From Gigaspora rosea (lineage: Eukaryota > Glomeromycota > Glomeromycetes > Diversisporales > Gigasporaceae), in contig QKWP01000063.1 in NCBI GenBank assembly GCA_003550325.1, positions 241,370 to 305,369 of the forward strand: a DNA stretch of 64,000 nucleotides, read 5' to 3'. Made by a program: the position numbers and the translations under genes. The notes below the pieces were generated by a model. It was not told where the DNA came from, searched no databases, and saw only the letters and a program-made list of their open reading frames with translations. The stretch's first letter is position 1. Each line of letters begins with the position of its first letter. This document shows, one piece after another, positions 46,840 to 58,311 of this stretch.

Positions 46840-47095
46840 TAAATGGCATGTGTGGTTTCATTACCCATGCCAAAACCTGTGCCGATTCGACTAGTAAACT
46901 GCTGCAAAACCCGAGCCATTTATGGTCCAATTGGCACGGGCATATGGTCTCACACAGTCCACGGAATCAGTACCAATTCGGACCATACCTGTACAAATCC
47001 GGATCTTGACCCATGCCACAAATGTCTGTGCCTATCCGAAGCAACATGTGCTGATCTGGTCCAATTTTCTTATAGGACCTTCGTTATTACTTGGG
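46840..47095. other. G+C-richer patch of uncertain nature
   Basis: This stretch is clearly less AT-rich than its flanks and repeats words such as acccatgcc, ggtccaatt and accaattcggacc. Three frames are open at once, which is typical of composition rather than coding. A transferred or domesticated fragment cannot be excluded. Confidence 0.4.
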
Positions 47096-47753
47096 ATGGT
47101 AGTCAGTCATCGGTCAGTCATTATCAGTGTTACTATAATAATATTTCTGCGCCCAAAAATCACAGGATTTCCTTATACTACCTCTGCCTTATAATCAACC
47201 CACCTTGTTACAAATTTTATCCTTCGTTTCTTTCCTAATTTGTTTCTCCATACTTACCCTATGTTACTACTATATATAGAACTTTCTTGTTACTATATAT
47301 AGTTCTTCCAATTTTCATATATGTCCTTCTATATATATATTTAATTACCTTATCTGAATTCCATACAATATTATTCTGTGATACGTGAAAGTGAATTGGT
47401 TTGATGCAGAACAATACTAAGAATTGTTGAACAATCAAAGCCTTTATATTTTATCACGAATCTGCTAGCCTGATAAAGAGTTAGTAGAGCAGATTTTGAG
47501 ATTAATGTTTCGGGTGTAATATCTTAATGCAGAAAGTAATGCGAGAGAAAGTTTATTGGTGTTCAAGAAATTAAAAATTAGTAATTTCAGAAGGAAGTTG
47601 ATCCGACAATTGAATAATTTAGTTATTTATATATATTAAACATGTATATAAGTCTGATGTATTCACTCTTCATATATCTTCAGAAAAGCATTAGGCATAA
47701 TAATTCCTCCTTTATAATAAAGTGAATGCTTATTATATCATATCCTATGACTT

Positions 47754-47960
47754 TTATTTATTATTGCATCGCTTCCTTTTGAATCCTCTTTCCACATATT
47801 TTAAATCTGACTCTATGTATTCCTTTTCTTGTTCACTATCGCTGACTAAACTTAGCTCCCTAATCTGATGCACTCCCAATTCGCTCATAGCTGGTTGACC
47901 ACAATCAGTCATACAGTTAAGTAACTTGGTTATAGCCAATAAATTATTTACCTGATTATT
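47754..47960 (-). CDS. probable terminal exon, unrecognised
   Basis: The minus strand is open for about 67 codons to a TAA, with a possible acceptor (gaataatcag) just upstream and no ATG at the left edge. The peptide is balanced and charged: NCMTDCGQPAMSELGVHQIR, LVSDSEQEKEYIESDLK, and a basic end GFKRKRCNNK. This composition is unlike the surrounding random frames. It is likely the last exon of a lost or unrecognised gene, with a basic tail that could be a nuclear-localisation or nucleic-acid-binding end. Confidence 0.4.
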   Translation of the reverse strand, partial: NNQVNNLLAITKLLNCMTDCGQPAMSELGVHQIRELSLVSDSEQEKEYIESDLKYVERGFKRKRCNNK

Positions 47961-48234
47961 CAATCAATTAAAATAAGTAACATGTAGGGATGGGCACTGT
48001 ACAAAATGCCAAAATAGAAATAAAGCACAGTGATTTTCATCACATAATCATAAAACCATTGTTCACAATTCTGGTTAAACTTGCAAATCATTTGACCATA
48101 TTTAAAGTTGTTTTGTTCTAGATCTGGCTAAATGATCTGCAAATTTGACCAGAATTATTAACGATTTGTTTTGACCAGGCCAGGCATACCACAATTTTTG
48201 AACTTAATTATTTGCCAATAAAAAAAAAAAGAGC

Positions 48235-48560
48235 TCACCACACAAAGTTAATTTCTCATTTTGTATAACCCGCTGACCCGATTTTTTTTTTAAAAAAATT
48301 CTAATTATGCCAATTATTCTGGTGTTACCCAATGATAACCTTAAAATTACCCAATAGATCTGAAAAAAAATCCCAAAATTTTCTGATTCTATTTTATGCA
48401 AACTGAAAAATTAACTTTTCATGGCCTTAGATGTGAACACGAATATATTAATTTACAGTAGATTAAAAAAATAATTAAAAAATAAAAATAAAAAAAAACA
48501 ACCCGCCAACTGAAATCTTAGAACACCATGTTATACAAAATTAACTTTCCATGGCGTTAA
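48235..48560. repeat. inverted copies of the 'aactttgcgtgg' repeat
   Basis: cacacaaagttaatttctca and aaattaacttttcatggcct face each other around about 140 bp, and a third partial copy (aaattaactttccatggcg) follows near 48539. The family matches 34030-34245 and 61210-63140. Confidence 0.6.
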
Positions 48561-48875
48561 ATTCATGTCCATCATTTTGTAATATATTTGACTAACATTT
48601 TTGTAGAAATACTGTTGAAATTATAAATTCATTTTTTGTGACATAACTTTTGTAAGAATATTGTTTGTGCATTTGTCATTTTGCAAAAGATTTGAGTATT
48701 TGTTTCTTTTTTTAGGCTAGTTCGCTATTAAAAAAAAAAATAAATAAATAAAATGCAACTATAGCAATAGTATATATATTTAAGCCAGATAATTCTTTAG
48801 TGAGCTTACAATACTAGATATTATAATATTGATTAATATATATTTCTATATACAATGCTGTTCATACATACACTC

Positions 48876-48920
48876 ACGTTCCTGGTTTTGTGTGACAATG
48901 TCGCGCAGCTATTTATTTTA
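48876..48920 (+). repeat. dispersed acgttcctgg motif, copy B
   Basis: Reads acgttcctggttttgtgtga then caatgtcgcgcagctattta, very close to 9181. Confidence 0.65.
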
Positions 48921-49239
48921 AGCTTTCAAAAATTGTTGAAAAAACTGGTACGCTTTGTGAGGTTGAGGGTATTATGGTATAATATGCATATCGATATTCA
49001 ATATTGTATTTTTTTTTACATTTTACTTTACTTATGAAATTACCAAAATAGGAAAAAGAGAAAAAGTGTATCAACTGCAACATGAAGTCTGATCCTCTCT
49101 TAATTTTTAATGGAATTGAATCATTTGATTTGTTTTAGCAAAATGAACCAAATAATACTAAAATTATTCAATTCTGATCAGTGGAAGTATTGAAAAAAAT
49201 GTAAGTATAACAATGATACCCATACCATAATACCCAACT

Positions 49240-52150
49240 CCACCCTATTTAGTTAAGACTGAGTTAAATTTACCATAAGCTACTATAAAAAAAATTCTAT
49301 TTCAGAACTTGCTTGCTATTCTGTTGACACATAATTTGTATTAAAATAATATATTCTTATAATAAGGCGCTATAAAAAATTCTGTTACAAAGCTTTTCAT
49401 TCTAGTTACACACAATATGTAGTTAAGATTGAGTTAGTTTGCATTAAAATTATTGTTTTTTTTAATGAATTAGTATAAAAAATTCTGTTACAGAACTTGC
49501 TATTCCAATGACACAGTATATGATTAAAGTGTTATAGAACTTGCTATTTTGGTGATTCAATATGTAGATAAATTAAGATAGTTTTATTCAAATAATTGTA
49601 ATTTTTACTAAGAGTTACTGTAAAAATTCCTAATCACTGTTCTAGTAATATATAGTATGAGGTTAAAGCTGCATTAGCTTATATTATAAGTTACTGTAAA
49701 AAATTCTGATACAAATCTTACTTGCAAATCCAGTAACAAAAGTATATACAGTAGTTGAGATTGAATTAGTTTGCATTGTAAAATTAATGTAAAAAATGCA
49801 TAACTCATCTGTTATTTTGGTAACTAAATATGTAGTTTAAGTTGAGTTTGTTTTATTCAAATTATTGTAATTTCTATCAAGAGTTATTATAAAAATTTTG
49901 TTACAGAACTTATTCACTATCTGGTAATGCACAGTATGTGAATAATATTGACTTATTTTGCATTGTAAGTTACTGTTAAAATTTTGTTACAGAATTTACT
50001 CTTGCTATCCAGATAATACACTTTATCATGCAATCATAGATTTTTTCTTCTTGTTATTTTTTGCACATAAGCAAAACAATCTTGAATTAAACCTTAGTTA
50101 GCCAATAATGACTTTTAAAGCATAAATATAATTGTAAGATAACATCAATATTGGATTGCGATAATAAATATCATAAAATTTGTTCTGTCAGAACAAATAA
50201 TTGGTAAAATATGCTGCTGCACAACCCATATTAGCCAATTATTTGCTCTAACAAAACAAATTTTATGATATTTATTATCATAACCAAAATCTTATGTGTT
50301 TAGTTAAGGTTGAGGTATTTTGCATTTTAAGTTCTGTAAAAATTTGGTATAGAACTTACTTGGTTTCAATAACACACAAAGTACAATTAAGGTTGAGTTA
50401 ATTTGCATTGAAATTATTATGAATTATATTATTAATTAATAATAAAATTTTTGTTACAGAACTTGCTATTTCAGTATATGGTTAAAGTTGAGTTAGTTTG
50501 CATTTCATAGTTACTACAAAAATTATATTATATAACTTGCTATTATAATAATACAGTATATAAGTTAGTTAGTTTGCATAAGTTACTATAAAAATTATAT
50601 TACAGAATTATTCATTATTTTAGTAGCATATAGAATATTGTTAAAAGAGTTAGTTTACATGGTAGCATACAGTATGTGGTTAAGATGAGTTAGTTTATAT
50701 CAGAATTATCATAATTTCTATTAAGAAGTACTATAAAAATTTGTTATAGAATTTACTATTCTGATAATATACAAATATATAAAGTTAATTTGCTTGGAAC
50801 TATTATGTTTTTTATACAAAGCTTGGATCTTCTATAGTATAGGTAGGTAATATAGAAATATTGTAAGACTATAATATAAAAAAACTCTAATTCTAACCCT
50901 AATCTAACCTTAATTTAAACATAACCCTTACATTAACTATAACTATTTATAAATTTGCTTATATTAGTTCAAATAGTTAGTTATATATTACAATCTTATA
51001 ATAATTCTATATTGCTACCTATACTATAAATCAACCCAAAGCTTACTTTGCTATTCCAGTAAATAGTTGAGTTAGCTTGTATCAGAATTATCATGATTTC
51101 TAACATGAATTATTGTAAAAAATTCTGTTACAAAACATGCCATTCTAATAACAACATAGCATGTATTTGAATTAGTTTGTATTGAAATTTTCATGAACTC
51201 TATCATGGGTTACTGCAAAAAATTGTTATAGAACTTACTATTTTGGTGGCATACAATATGTGAGTTGATTGAGTTAGTTTGCAATAGAAATATTATGGAT
51301 TTTTTCATGAGTTACTTAAAAATCTTTGTTACAGTGACACACTGTATGTAGTAAGTTAGATTGCATTGGAATTATTGTGATTTCTGTTATGAGTAAGTTA
51401 GATTGCATTGGAATTATTGTGATTTCTGTTATGAATAAGTTAGATTGCATTGGAATTATTGTGATTTCTGTTATGAGTTACTAAAAAAAAATTAGTACAG
51501 AACTTACTTTCTATTCCAGTGACACACAGTATGTGATTAAGGTTGGCAATAAAACTATTGTGATTTCTATCATGAGCTACTGTAAAAATTCTTTACAGAA
51601 CACCTGGTGACCCACAATATGAGATTGAGTTAGTTTGCATTAGAATTATCATGATTTTTACTATAAAAAATTGTTACAGAACTTACTATTATGGTGTACG
51701 CAGTATGTGGTTAAGGCTTAGTTTGTTTATATTGGAATCAATGAGTTGAGTTGCTGTAAAAAACTCCACTACAGAACTTGCCATTCTGGTAACACATAGC
51801 TTGCATTAGAATTATTGTGATTTATCATGAGATACAGTGCCATAAAAAACTCTAAATATATAATTTTACTCACTATTTTGGTAATACACAATATGTAGTT
51901 AAGGTTGTGTTAGTTTGCATTGGAATTATAGTGATTTTTCGATTGTGAGCTACTGTAAGAATTCTGATGCAGATCTTACTTGTATATTTGTAAAATACTG
52001 CATGTGGTTATGGTTAAGTTAATTTGTATTGGAATTACCATGATTTCTATTGCAAGTTACTGTCAGAACTTCTGAACAATTATGAAGTTAATGTTGAGTT
52101 AATTTGCATTGAAATTTTCATGAACTCTATCATGATTTGCTAAAAAAAAT
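49240..52150 (+). repeat. long degenerate satellite-like array
   Basis: About 25 diverged units of roughly 100-130 bp, all in one orientation, share the ordered words gttactgtaaaaaattctg, ttacagaacttgctattc, acacagtatgtggttaag, gttgagttagtttgcattg and attatcatgatttctatca. A very recent local triplication of about 43 bp (taagttagattgcattgg...) lies at about 51353-51480. The array is interrupted by a foldback at 50153-50285 and by unrelated sequence at 50800-51050. No coding potential. Confidence 0.85.
50153..50285. mobile_element. foldback MITE inside the satellite-like array
   Basis: The arms ggattgcgataataaatatc... and ...gatatttattatcataacc pair over about 55-60 nt, including aaatttgttctgtcagaac / gctctaacaaaacaaattt, around a loop of about 15 nt. 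No clear target duplication. Confidence 0.75.
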
Positions 52151-52239
52151 CTGGTACTTACCATACCAGGAAAATGAATGCCCGCAAAAAATGTGATAGG
52201 GAAAAGAAATAATATGGATCTATACGTATGTATGTACTT

Positions 52240-52450
52240 TATAGTTATTGTATGGGTTGTAGTGAATAACCCAGTACACACGGGTTCATATTCCGTGCCG
52301 AAGGCACGGGATTTAAATATGAACCCGTGTGTGTAACGGGCTATTCAACACCCATATAATAACTATTTTATTGCACGGTGTCTGACGTAACAATCCCGTT
52401 CCAATAAGTTAATGAAAAAAGCACGGGTTGTCACATAAGACCCGTGCAAT
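52240..52450. mobile_element. double-hairpin element, copy 1
   Basis: Hairpin 1 (about 52241-52366) pairs gggttgtagtgaataaccc with the facing gggctattcaacaccc, and its tip reads ccgtgcc-gaa-ggcacgg. Hairpin 2 (about 52371-52449) pairs ttgcacggtg... with ...gacccgtgcaa. The same two-hairpin layout is found at 54790-55013. Non-coding. Confidence 0.8.
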
Positions 52451-52502
52451 AAGTATATGTACAATTCGTAAGAATAGATTTTGACAAATTGCACTATTTT
52501 CA

Positions 52503-53095
52503 AAAATAATTTTACCGGTATTACAATAATGGATAGAAACAGTGATAAATTTGAGTTGAAAATGATCAATGCTAGAAATGTTAGTTAGTTAAATGCAAAA
52601 AGAAAGTGGCAGTGCTACTAACGAATGATCTGAGGCATGACATTATATTATATTGACGATCTTCCAAGTTTTCGATGACGATTTGATCTACAGATGTTGA
52701 GGATCAACATTTTGATGATTGGTGCGAGTGCCAAATGACGAAAAGATCTTCGCGTTGAAGAATTGTAGTATTGGATTTCAAAAACGCAATTAGGATAATT
52801 TTACCGGTATTACAGTAATGGATAGAAATAGTGATAAAATTTTTAAATTTGAGTTGAAGATGATCAATGCTAGAAATGAAGATCGTGCTTAGTTAAATGC
52901 AAAAAGAAAGTGGCAGTGCTACTGACGAATGATCTGAGGCACGACATTATATTATATTGACGATCTTGCAAGGTTTTGATGACGATTTGATCTACAGATG
53001 TTGAAGATCAACATTTTGCTGATTGGTGCGAGTGCCAAATGACGAAAAGATCTGCGCGTTGAAGGGTCGAAGTGAAAAATTGTAGTATTGGATAA
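52503..53095 (+). repeat. tandem duplication (2 x ~290 bp)
   Basis: Copy 1 (52503-52791) and copy 2 (52792-53095) share ttttaccggtattaca, gcaaaaagaaagtggcagtg, gacgatttgatctacagatg and ggtgcgagtgccaaatgacg. Differences are small indels and substitutions. No conserved frame. Confidence 0.85.
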
Positions 53096-53331
53096 TATGT
53101 TTGCGACTAACTAAATGTTAATCCTAATTCAATATGATATAGATTAAATGACTGTCGAGAAAATAAGTAAAGCTTAACTAGTCGTAACACCACGCCCGTA
53201 TATATATACAAAACTGATAATAAATTCAAAAAAATATTCTTACATCCAATCATCACTTAAATTCCCTCGAAAAGAGTAGAGAAGATACTGGGCGCAAATA
53301 AAAGATTCAGCTACTATGGCACCAGGTAATA

Positions 53332-53955
53332 TTATACTATTATAAACAATTGAAATTGATTATCTGTTATTATTTGCATGTACGTACATGAATTTATGAA
53401 TATTAGAACGTACAAGATTGCAGCGAAGCTAAACACATGTCCAACATTTTCTTTTGGATGGAACGCATCAGTAATATATTTTTGTTCGCCTATTCCGCTA
53501 GGCAACGACCTAATTCCCAACTGTAAAATAAATAAATCAAATAGTTTGTATAAGATTGATGTTATATAATCAAACAATCTCAACTGCAATTCGTTAAGCA
53601 TGATTTTCATCATTTTATACCTCAATGTAGACTGAACTGCCTAAGAAACTAATTATGCCGCAAACGACATAAAGCACCAAAACAATTCCTGGCGACTAAG
53701 CCAGTATAATAATACTATCAGGATTGAAAATTCCTATTTAAATCAACAATAAGTAAGTTTATTCATTGTAAAAAAAAACATAATAACAAATAATAAAACA
53801 AACTGCTCCATTAATATAGTTAATATTATATCCTACACCATATAATATTCCTAAAATTTTCTTACTGTTTGTATTTATACTATTATCTTGTGATATTGGG
53901 ATTGTAGTTATACTATTATCTCCATCGATTGATTTTCATCATCCATATTAATTTA
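53332..53955 (-). pseudogene. amino-acid permease (APC/LAT-type), 5' fragment, copy 2
   Basis: Upstream remnant near 53955-53810 encodes, after a frameshift, NSKKILGILYGVGYNINYI (first helix). A second remnant (near 53700-53625) reads GIVLVLYVVCGIISFLGSSV then YIE. An intron of about 100 nt leads to LGIRSLPSGIGEQKYITDAF then HPKENVGHVFSFAAI, well-preserved permease sequence corresponding to the end of helix 2, the loop and helix 3. The G-x-F-x-x-P segment between exon 1 and exon 2, present in the 28.8-29.8 kb copy, is missing. Later helices are absent. It is better preserved in the third exon than its paralogue. Any intact ancestor would import amino acids at the plasma membrane. Confidence 0.75.
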
Positions 53956-53969
53956 ATGTTCTTTTGAGT

Positions 53970-54770
53970 TCAAATGCAGAAGTAGAAATTATTGAAGGTC
54001 TGAAGACATTTTAAATAAAAGAAATTCTAGGAAATTAATTTTGCCGAAGACCCTTAGTGTGTAAGCATTATAAGACCATTAATTTGGAAATTTGTGCTTT
54101 TCTATGATATGTTTTTTATCATATGATATTACAAATTTACATTTTTCATTATCAACAAAAATAATTAATAAAAGAGATTATGTAATAAGAATATATCTAT
54201 ATTTTACAACCTTTGTTATCACCTAATGAAATGCCTTAGTTGTAAAGATAATCTATGCCAAACGTTTATCATCAATATCTAATTGATGCAAATTTGTATA
54301 TTTAATGCAAATTATATATTTAAAAAAAGAACAAATATTTACGGAGAATGTAAAAACAATCCTTTTCAAAAAATAACACTATTTTTTTAATGATCTATTT
54401 AGTAACATTTAAAATCTCTGCATAATAGATTAATAGTTATAAATAAAAAAAATAAAAAAACAATAAACATAACAAAATGAACAATCACAATAACTGTAAT
54501 AATTATAAGCAACCAAAGATCTATATAAGCAGACGTCAACAAGGACACCATTAACAACTGAATAGAGATGATTTTAATTTGTCTAAAATCTGGGCATCAT
54601 TTCATATCGTTGTGCAAACTTCGATTATATCCTCTGCTACTCCAGACATTAAAAATTATTGGTCCATTTGTAACACCAGAATGACAAATAGTGAAATCGA
54701 TATAGCAAAACATTGTGCAAATGAACCTCAAATATAAACATTATAAAATCTATGGATAACACTAAACTTG
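53970..54770 (+). repeat. permease upstream segment, copy 4
   Basis: Directly upstream of the permease start remnant. Shares agttcaaatgcagaagtag, gacccttagtgtgtaag, gagattatgtaataagaat and gcaaatttgtatatttaa with the segments at 16.4, 29.9 and 32.7 kb. Confidence 0.65.
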
Positions 54771-54789
54771 CTATAAAAATTACCATATT

Positions 54790-55013
54790 TTATAGTTTTG
54801 GTATGGGTTGTAGTGAATAACACAGTTACACATGGGTTCATATTCCGTTCCGAAGGAACGGGATTTAAATATGAACCCGTGTGTGTAACGGGTTATTCAA
54901 CATACCCATAGAATAACTATCTCATTGCACGGTGTCTGACGTAACAATCCCGTGCAAATAAGTAAATGAAAAAAGCATGGTTTGTCACATAAGACCCGTG
55001 CGATCGTGCAATA
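54790..55013. mobile_element. double-hairpin element, copy 2
   Basis: Same layout as 52240-52450. The tip of hairpin 1 reads ccgttcc-gaa-ggaacgg, so relative to copy 1 one base pair has changed on both sides. Hairpin 2 is at about 54922-55012. Confidence 0.8.
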
Positions 55014-55386
55014 AGTGTACATATGTATATATATATCCGCATAAAATCGTAACACACACTTTAAGAAGCTGTGAGAATACAAAGTCAAATTAAAAACTAA
55101 ATTCCCTGATTATTGTAAATGGATTTTAGATTTTAAATCAACATGAGACGTACAAATTAAATATAGATTTAAGATGAACAAGAAAAACAAATTTTATTAT
55201 ATTTTTGAATAAAAAAATAAACTTATTTATATACTTCAAAACCATATCTAGCTTTTAGTACGTAACATTAATACTATTCACGTGCAAAAGAATTAAAAGA
55301 TCAATAATTTGAAAGACTTTAAATTAGAAAGCAAATATTTTATTATTTATTATTATATTGCTATTGTTAGCTATATAAATTAAAAA

Positions 55387-55588
55387 GAAATTCTATTTTG
55401 ACCCGGGACAAAATGACCCCTCTTAGAATTTAAGGTTAGCGCGGGCCCGGGTTTTTGATGTTAAAAAACCTCGGCCGGCATCAATATAATTCCGGCCCGC
55501 ACTAACCCTAATTCCGGCTCGAACTGGCCCTAAAATTCTGCTGGGTTATTTTGACACGGGTAATTAAATTACACGTAGTCAAAATTTC
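55387..55588. mobile_element. MITE-like element (GAAATT..family), copy 3, G+C-rich interior
   Basis: Left gaaattctattttgacccgg and right ccgggt-type end (ttattttgacacgggtaatt, then gtcaaaatttc) are inverted, with about 20 extra bases in the right arm. The interior is unusually G+C-rich (gcgcgggcccgggt, ctcggccggcatc, ccggcccgcac), unlike copies 1 and 2. Confidence 0.55.
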
Positions 55589-55599
55589 TTATTTACAAG

Positions 55600-56830
55600 T
55601 TGCTCCGAAATATTTCCAGAGATTCCATGTTAAATACTAATTTTCTAACAAAGCATCTATTATATTCTTTCGTTTATTTAACTAACAAAAGATTTAAAAT
55701 TTTATTGTTATAAATTTTGAATGAAGAAATCCTGTTTACTTTTAATATTTAAAAGCCTTTCCGAACTCTACTGATTAAATTAACAGCCCATTATTGAGAT
55801 ATTATAGTTTAAAGATCTAAAACAGACAATATTATGATAAAATTTAATTACCGTATTTGCACGTAATAACGCGCAAGTTGTAATCCGAATTTCAGTCTAA
55901 ATTAAGCTCAATTGAGCCATTACTATAAATAACGTCCCGACGTGCTATTATGCGCAAATATATACTAATTAACTAAGAATTTTTTTTAGCAAATTAATAA
56001 ATTTATTAGATCGCTTGTGGTGTGTGATGTATAAAATTTCCTAATTAAAGTGATTTAAATGCGCATAAAGTAATTCATTTATATACTGTTAGCAATTATT
56101 TCATATATAACAAATGAATGAATCTGAAACATTTTAGAGTCAAATTTTGAAGATGCTGACATAATGTAAATTATGGCAAAAGGCCATAACTTATTAAAAT
56201 TACAAGTTATAGATTACACATTTCAATTTTAATGCTCTGCATATACAGGATATTTCTGTTTCTGGTTTACGCAACTATGTCGTGCAACTACTCCATACTT
56301 GACTTAATTTAAAATAATTTATTTTTACTACTTTACTGAAATGTATTAAATAGTAACTAAATTGTAAAACTATATTATAATTTATTCAAATATAAAATTA
56401 CAATTAAGATATACAATAGTTGCATATTAGTTGCTATATAATTACTAGGTATTAAGCTGATTGCTATTTAAATTTACAACTTTATTTCGAAATATTTATT
56501 ATTTTTGATCTAAATTAAAATATTTTGTAAATAAATTTTTATTAATAACAAAATAATAATATTATAATTACTAATTTGTTATTATTAATATAAAATTTTA
56601 AAAATATCTATTAGCAAAATAGTTTCTAATATTTACTATTTACCGGTATATAATATTTAGATTTAAATTAAACCCATTTTAATAACAAAATAATTGCAAT
56701 TTATATAACATTTTTCATATTAAATTAAAATATTTATTAAAATAATAATATATCAATTGTAGGTTTTTCAAATACATAATTCCATTCAGCTAAAACAAGA
56801 CTAAAAAAATTCCATTTTTTTAAAGTCACA
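55600..56830. other. no gene seen
   Basis: Very AT-rich. The only notable item is copy E of the dispersed tggtt..motif at 56257-56291. Confidence 0.4.
56257..56291 (+). repeat. dispersed ctggtt...gtcgtgcaacta motif, copy E
   Basis: Reads gtttctggtttacgcaacta then tgtcgtgcaactac, the most diverged copy of the 9181 motif. Confidence 0.4.
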
Positions 56831-56839
56831 TTTTTAACT

Positions 56840-57545
56840 CAAAGTAATGGCTGTACTTAAATTATTTCATGGATCAAACATAGCTATGAAGAGCTTATAA
56901 AGGAGGTAATTATTTGATAATCTAAAGTTATATAAGTTCATATTCAAATATTGGAACTAAAAACCTCACATTTTTGTAATGATACGGAATATCAAAAATG
57001 AAGGCACAGGTGAATATATTATAGTTATGCAATATGCAGAAATGGGATCTTTACGTAAGAATCTTTACAAAATTGCATAAATGAAATGTCTTATACTGCG
57101 TCTGGTCTTCAAGTAATTCATTCAAATAACATTTACATGGAAATATACTCCAAATGATTTGCATAATGCTTATATCGGTGATTTAAGGTTTGCAACGTCT
57201 ATTAATAAAACATTATCATTAAATAAAGAATCCGAGGAATCGAGTGGAATTTATGGAGTTTTACCGTCCGGAAGTTTTGCAGGGAAAATCGTTTACCGCA
57301 GCATCAGATATTTATTCATTTGGAATAATCATGTGGGAGATTTCTACAGAAAATACCGTATTTGCAGATTATAAAGATGATAATTTAAGATGGCAATAGA
57401 AACTCGAGAAGGTTTGAAACCAACTATTATTAAAGGCACAGCGCCCTGTTATGTAAACTTTTAAAGAAGTGTTGGGATAGGAATCCAGAAAAACGCCCAT
57501 CTGCTATAGAAATTCATGAAACTATTTTAGTATGGAAAAATAACC
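56840..57545 (+). pseudogene. protein kinase, heavily decayed
   Basis: An exon 1 relic (about 56848-56906) reads MAVLKLFHGSNIAMKSL, corresponding to the VALK lysine region, followed by a splice donor (gaggtaatt). Exon 2 pieces give YGISKNEGTGEYIIVMQYAE then MGSLRKNLYKIA; then a deletion removes the catalytic HRD, joining ..IHSNNI directly to a GNILQND-like remnant. GDLRFAT (for GDLGLA), IYGVLP, a shifted DIYSFGIIMWEIS and CWDRNPEKRPSAIEIH follow in two frames. At least four frameshifts and several stops are present. Closest in style to the 26.3-27.4 kb pseudogene. Confidence 0.8.
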
Positions 57546-58311
57546 CTTTAAAGATAATGGATTAATGATATGGAAAATGGCAAGTTTTATACTAGCAAAT
57601 TCAATAATTATACTAGCCAACAACAGTCACAAGAATATATAACTTCTCATACAAATTAATTTATCTCTATTAATAACAATAATATTTGTATCGAGAATAT
57701 TTTAAAAGAATTAGAATTCGAATCTTTTAGGATGTCTCAGAATTAACAATTTCAAAAATCAATAGAAGTTTAGAGGATCTTATTTTCCAGTTTAAAATTC
57801 CGAATCGAATATTAAATATGCACAGTAATGATAATTATCTTTTTTTGATAAAATATATCGGTAAATGTTTATGAAAATAATTATACACTTTAAATCAAAT
57901 GGGATTTATACATCACTTCTTTTGGACGTTAGATTATTAATTCTAAAATCCCCTATTAGTACAAAGAGAGTACAGGTAAATAATCAAATTACTAATGTAT
58001 TGGAATTTAATTCATCAAGAAAGAATACATTGTATGTTAAGCAGTGCATGTATTTATTTATTAAAGAGTTAATAAATACATTATAAATAATCTTCTAAAT
58101 AAACAACGTTTATATCGAGCTACTTTGTTTATGTTACTAAAAGCTATTACATGCAACAATAACTATCTATTGTTATTCTCAATGTTTGAGCGGTCTATTA
58201 CAAATAGTCATTATTATGGATCTATACCTTTAATGTGTAAATGTGCTGTAAAAATAGTTAAGCTACTGCGTGATCTTGATAATTCTTATTCTTAGTTCTT
58301 TCCAGAATAGT
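57546..58311. other. no gene seen
   Basis: 3' flank of the kinase pseudogene. A plus-strand frame at 57865-58086 lacks any recognisable feature and is not called. Confidence 0.35.

Noticed and set aside
46843-47238. 131-codon frame (plus two overlapping frames) in a G+C-richer patch
   Set aside because: Three frames are open together and none shows domain-like sequence; composition explains it.
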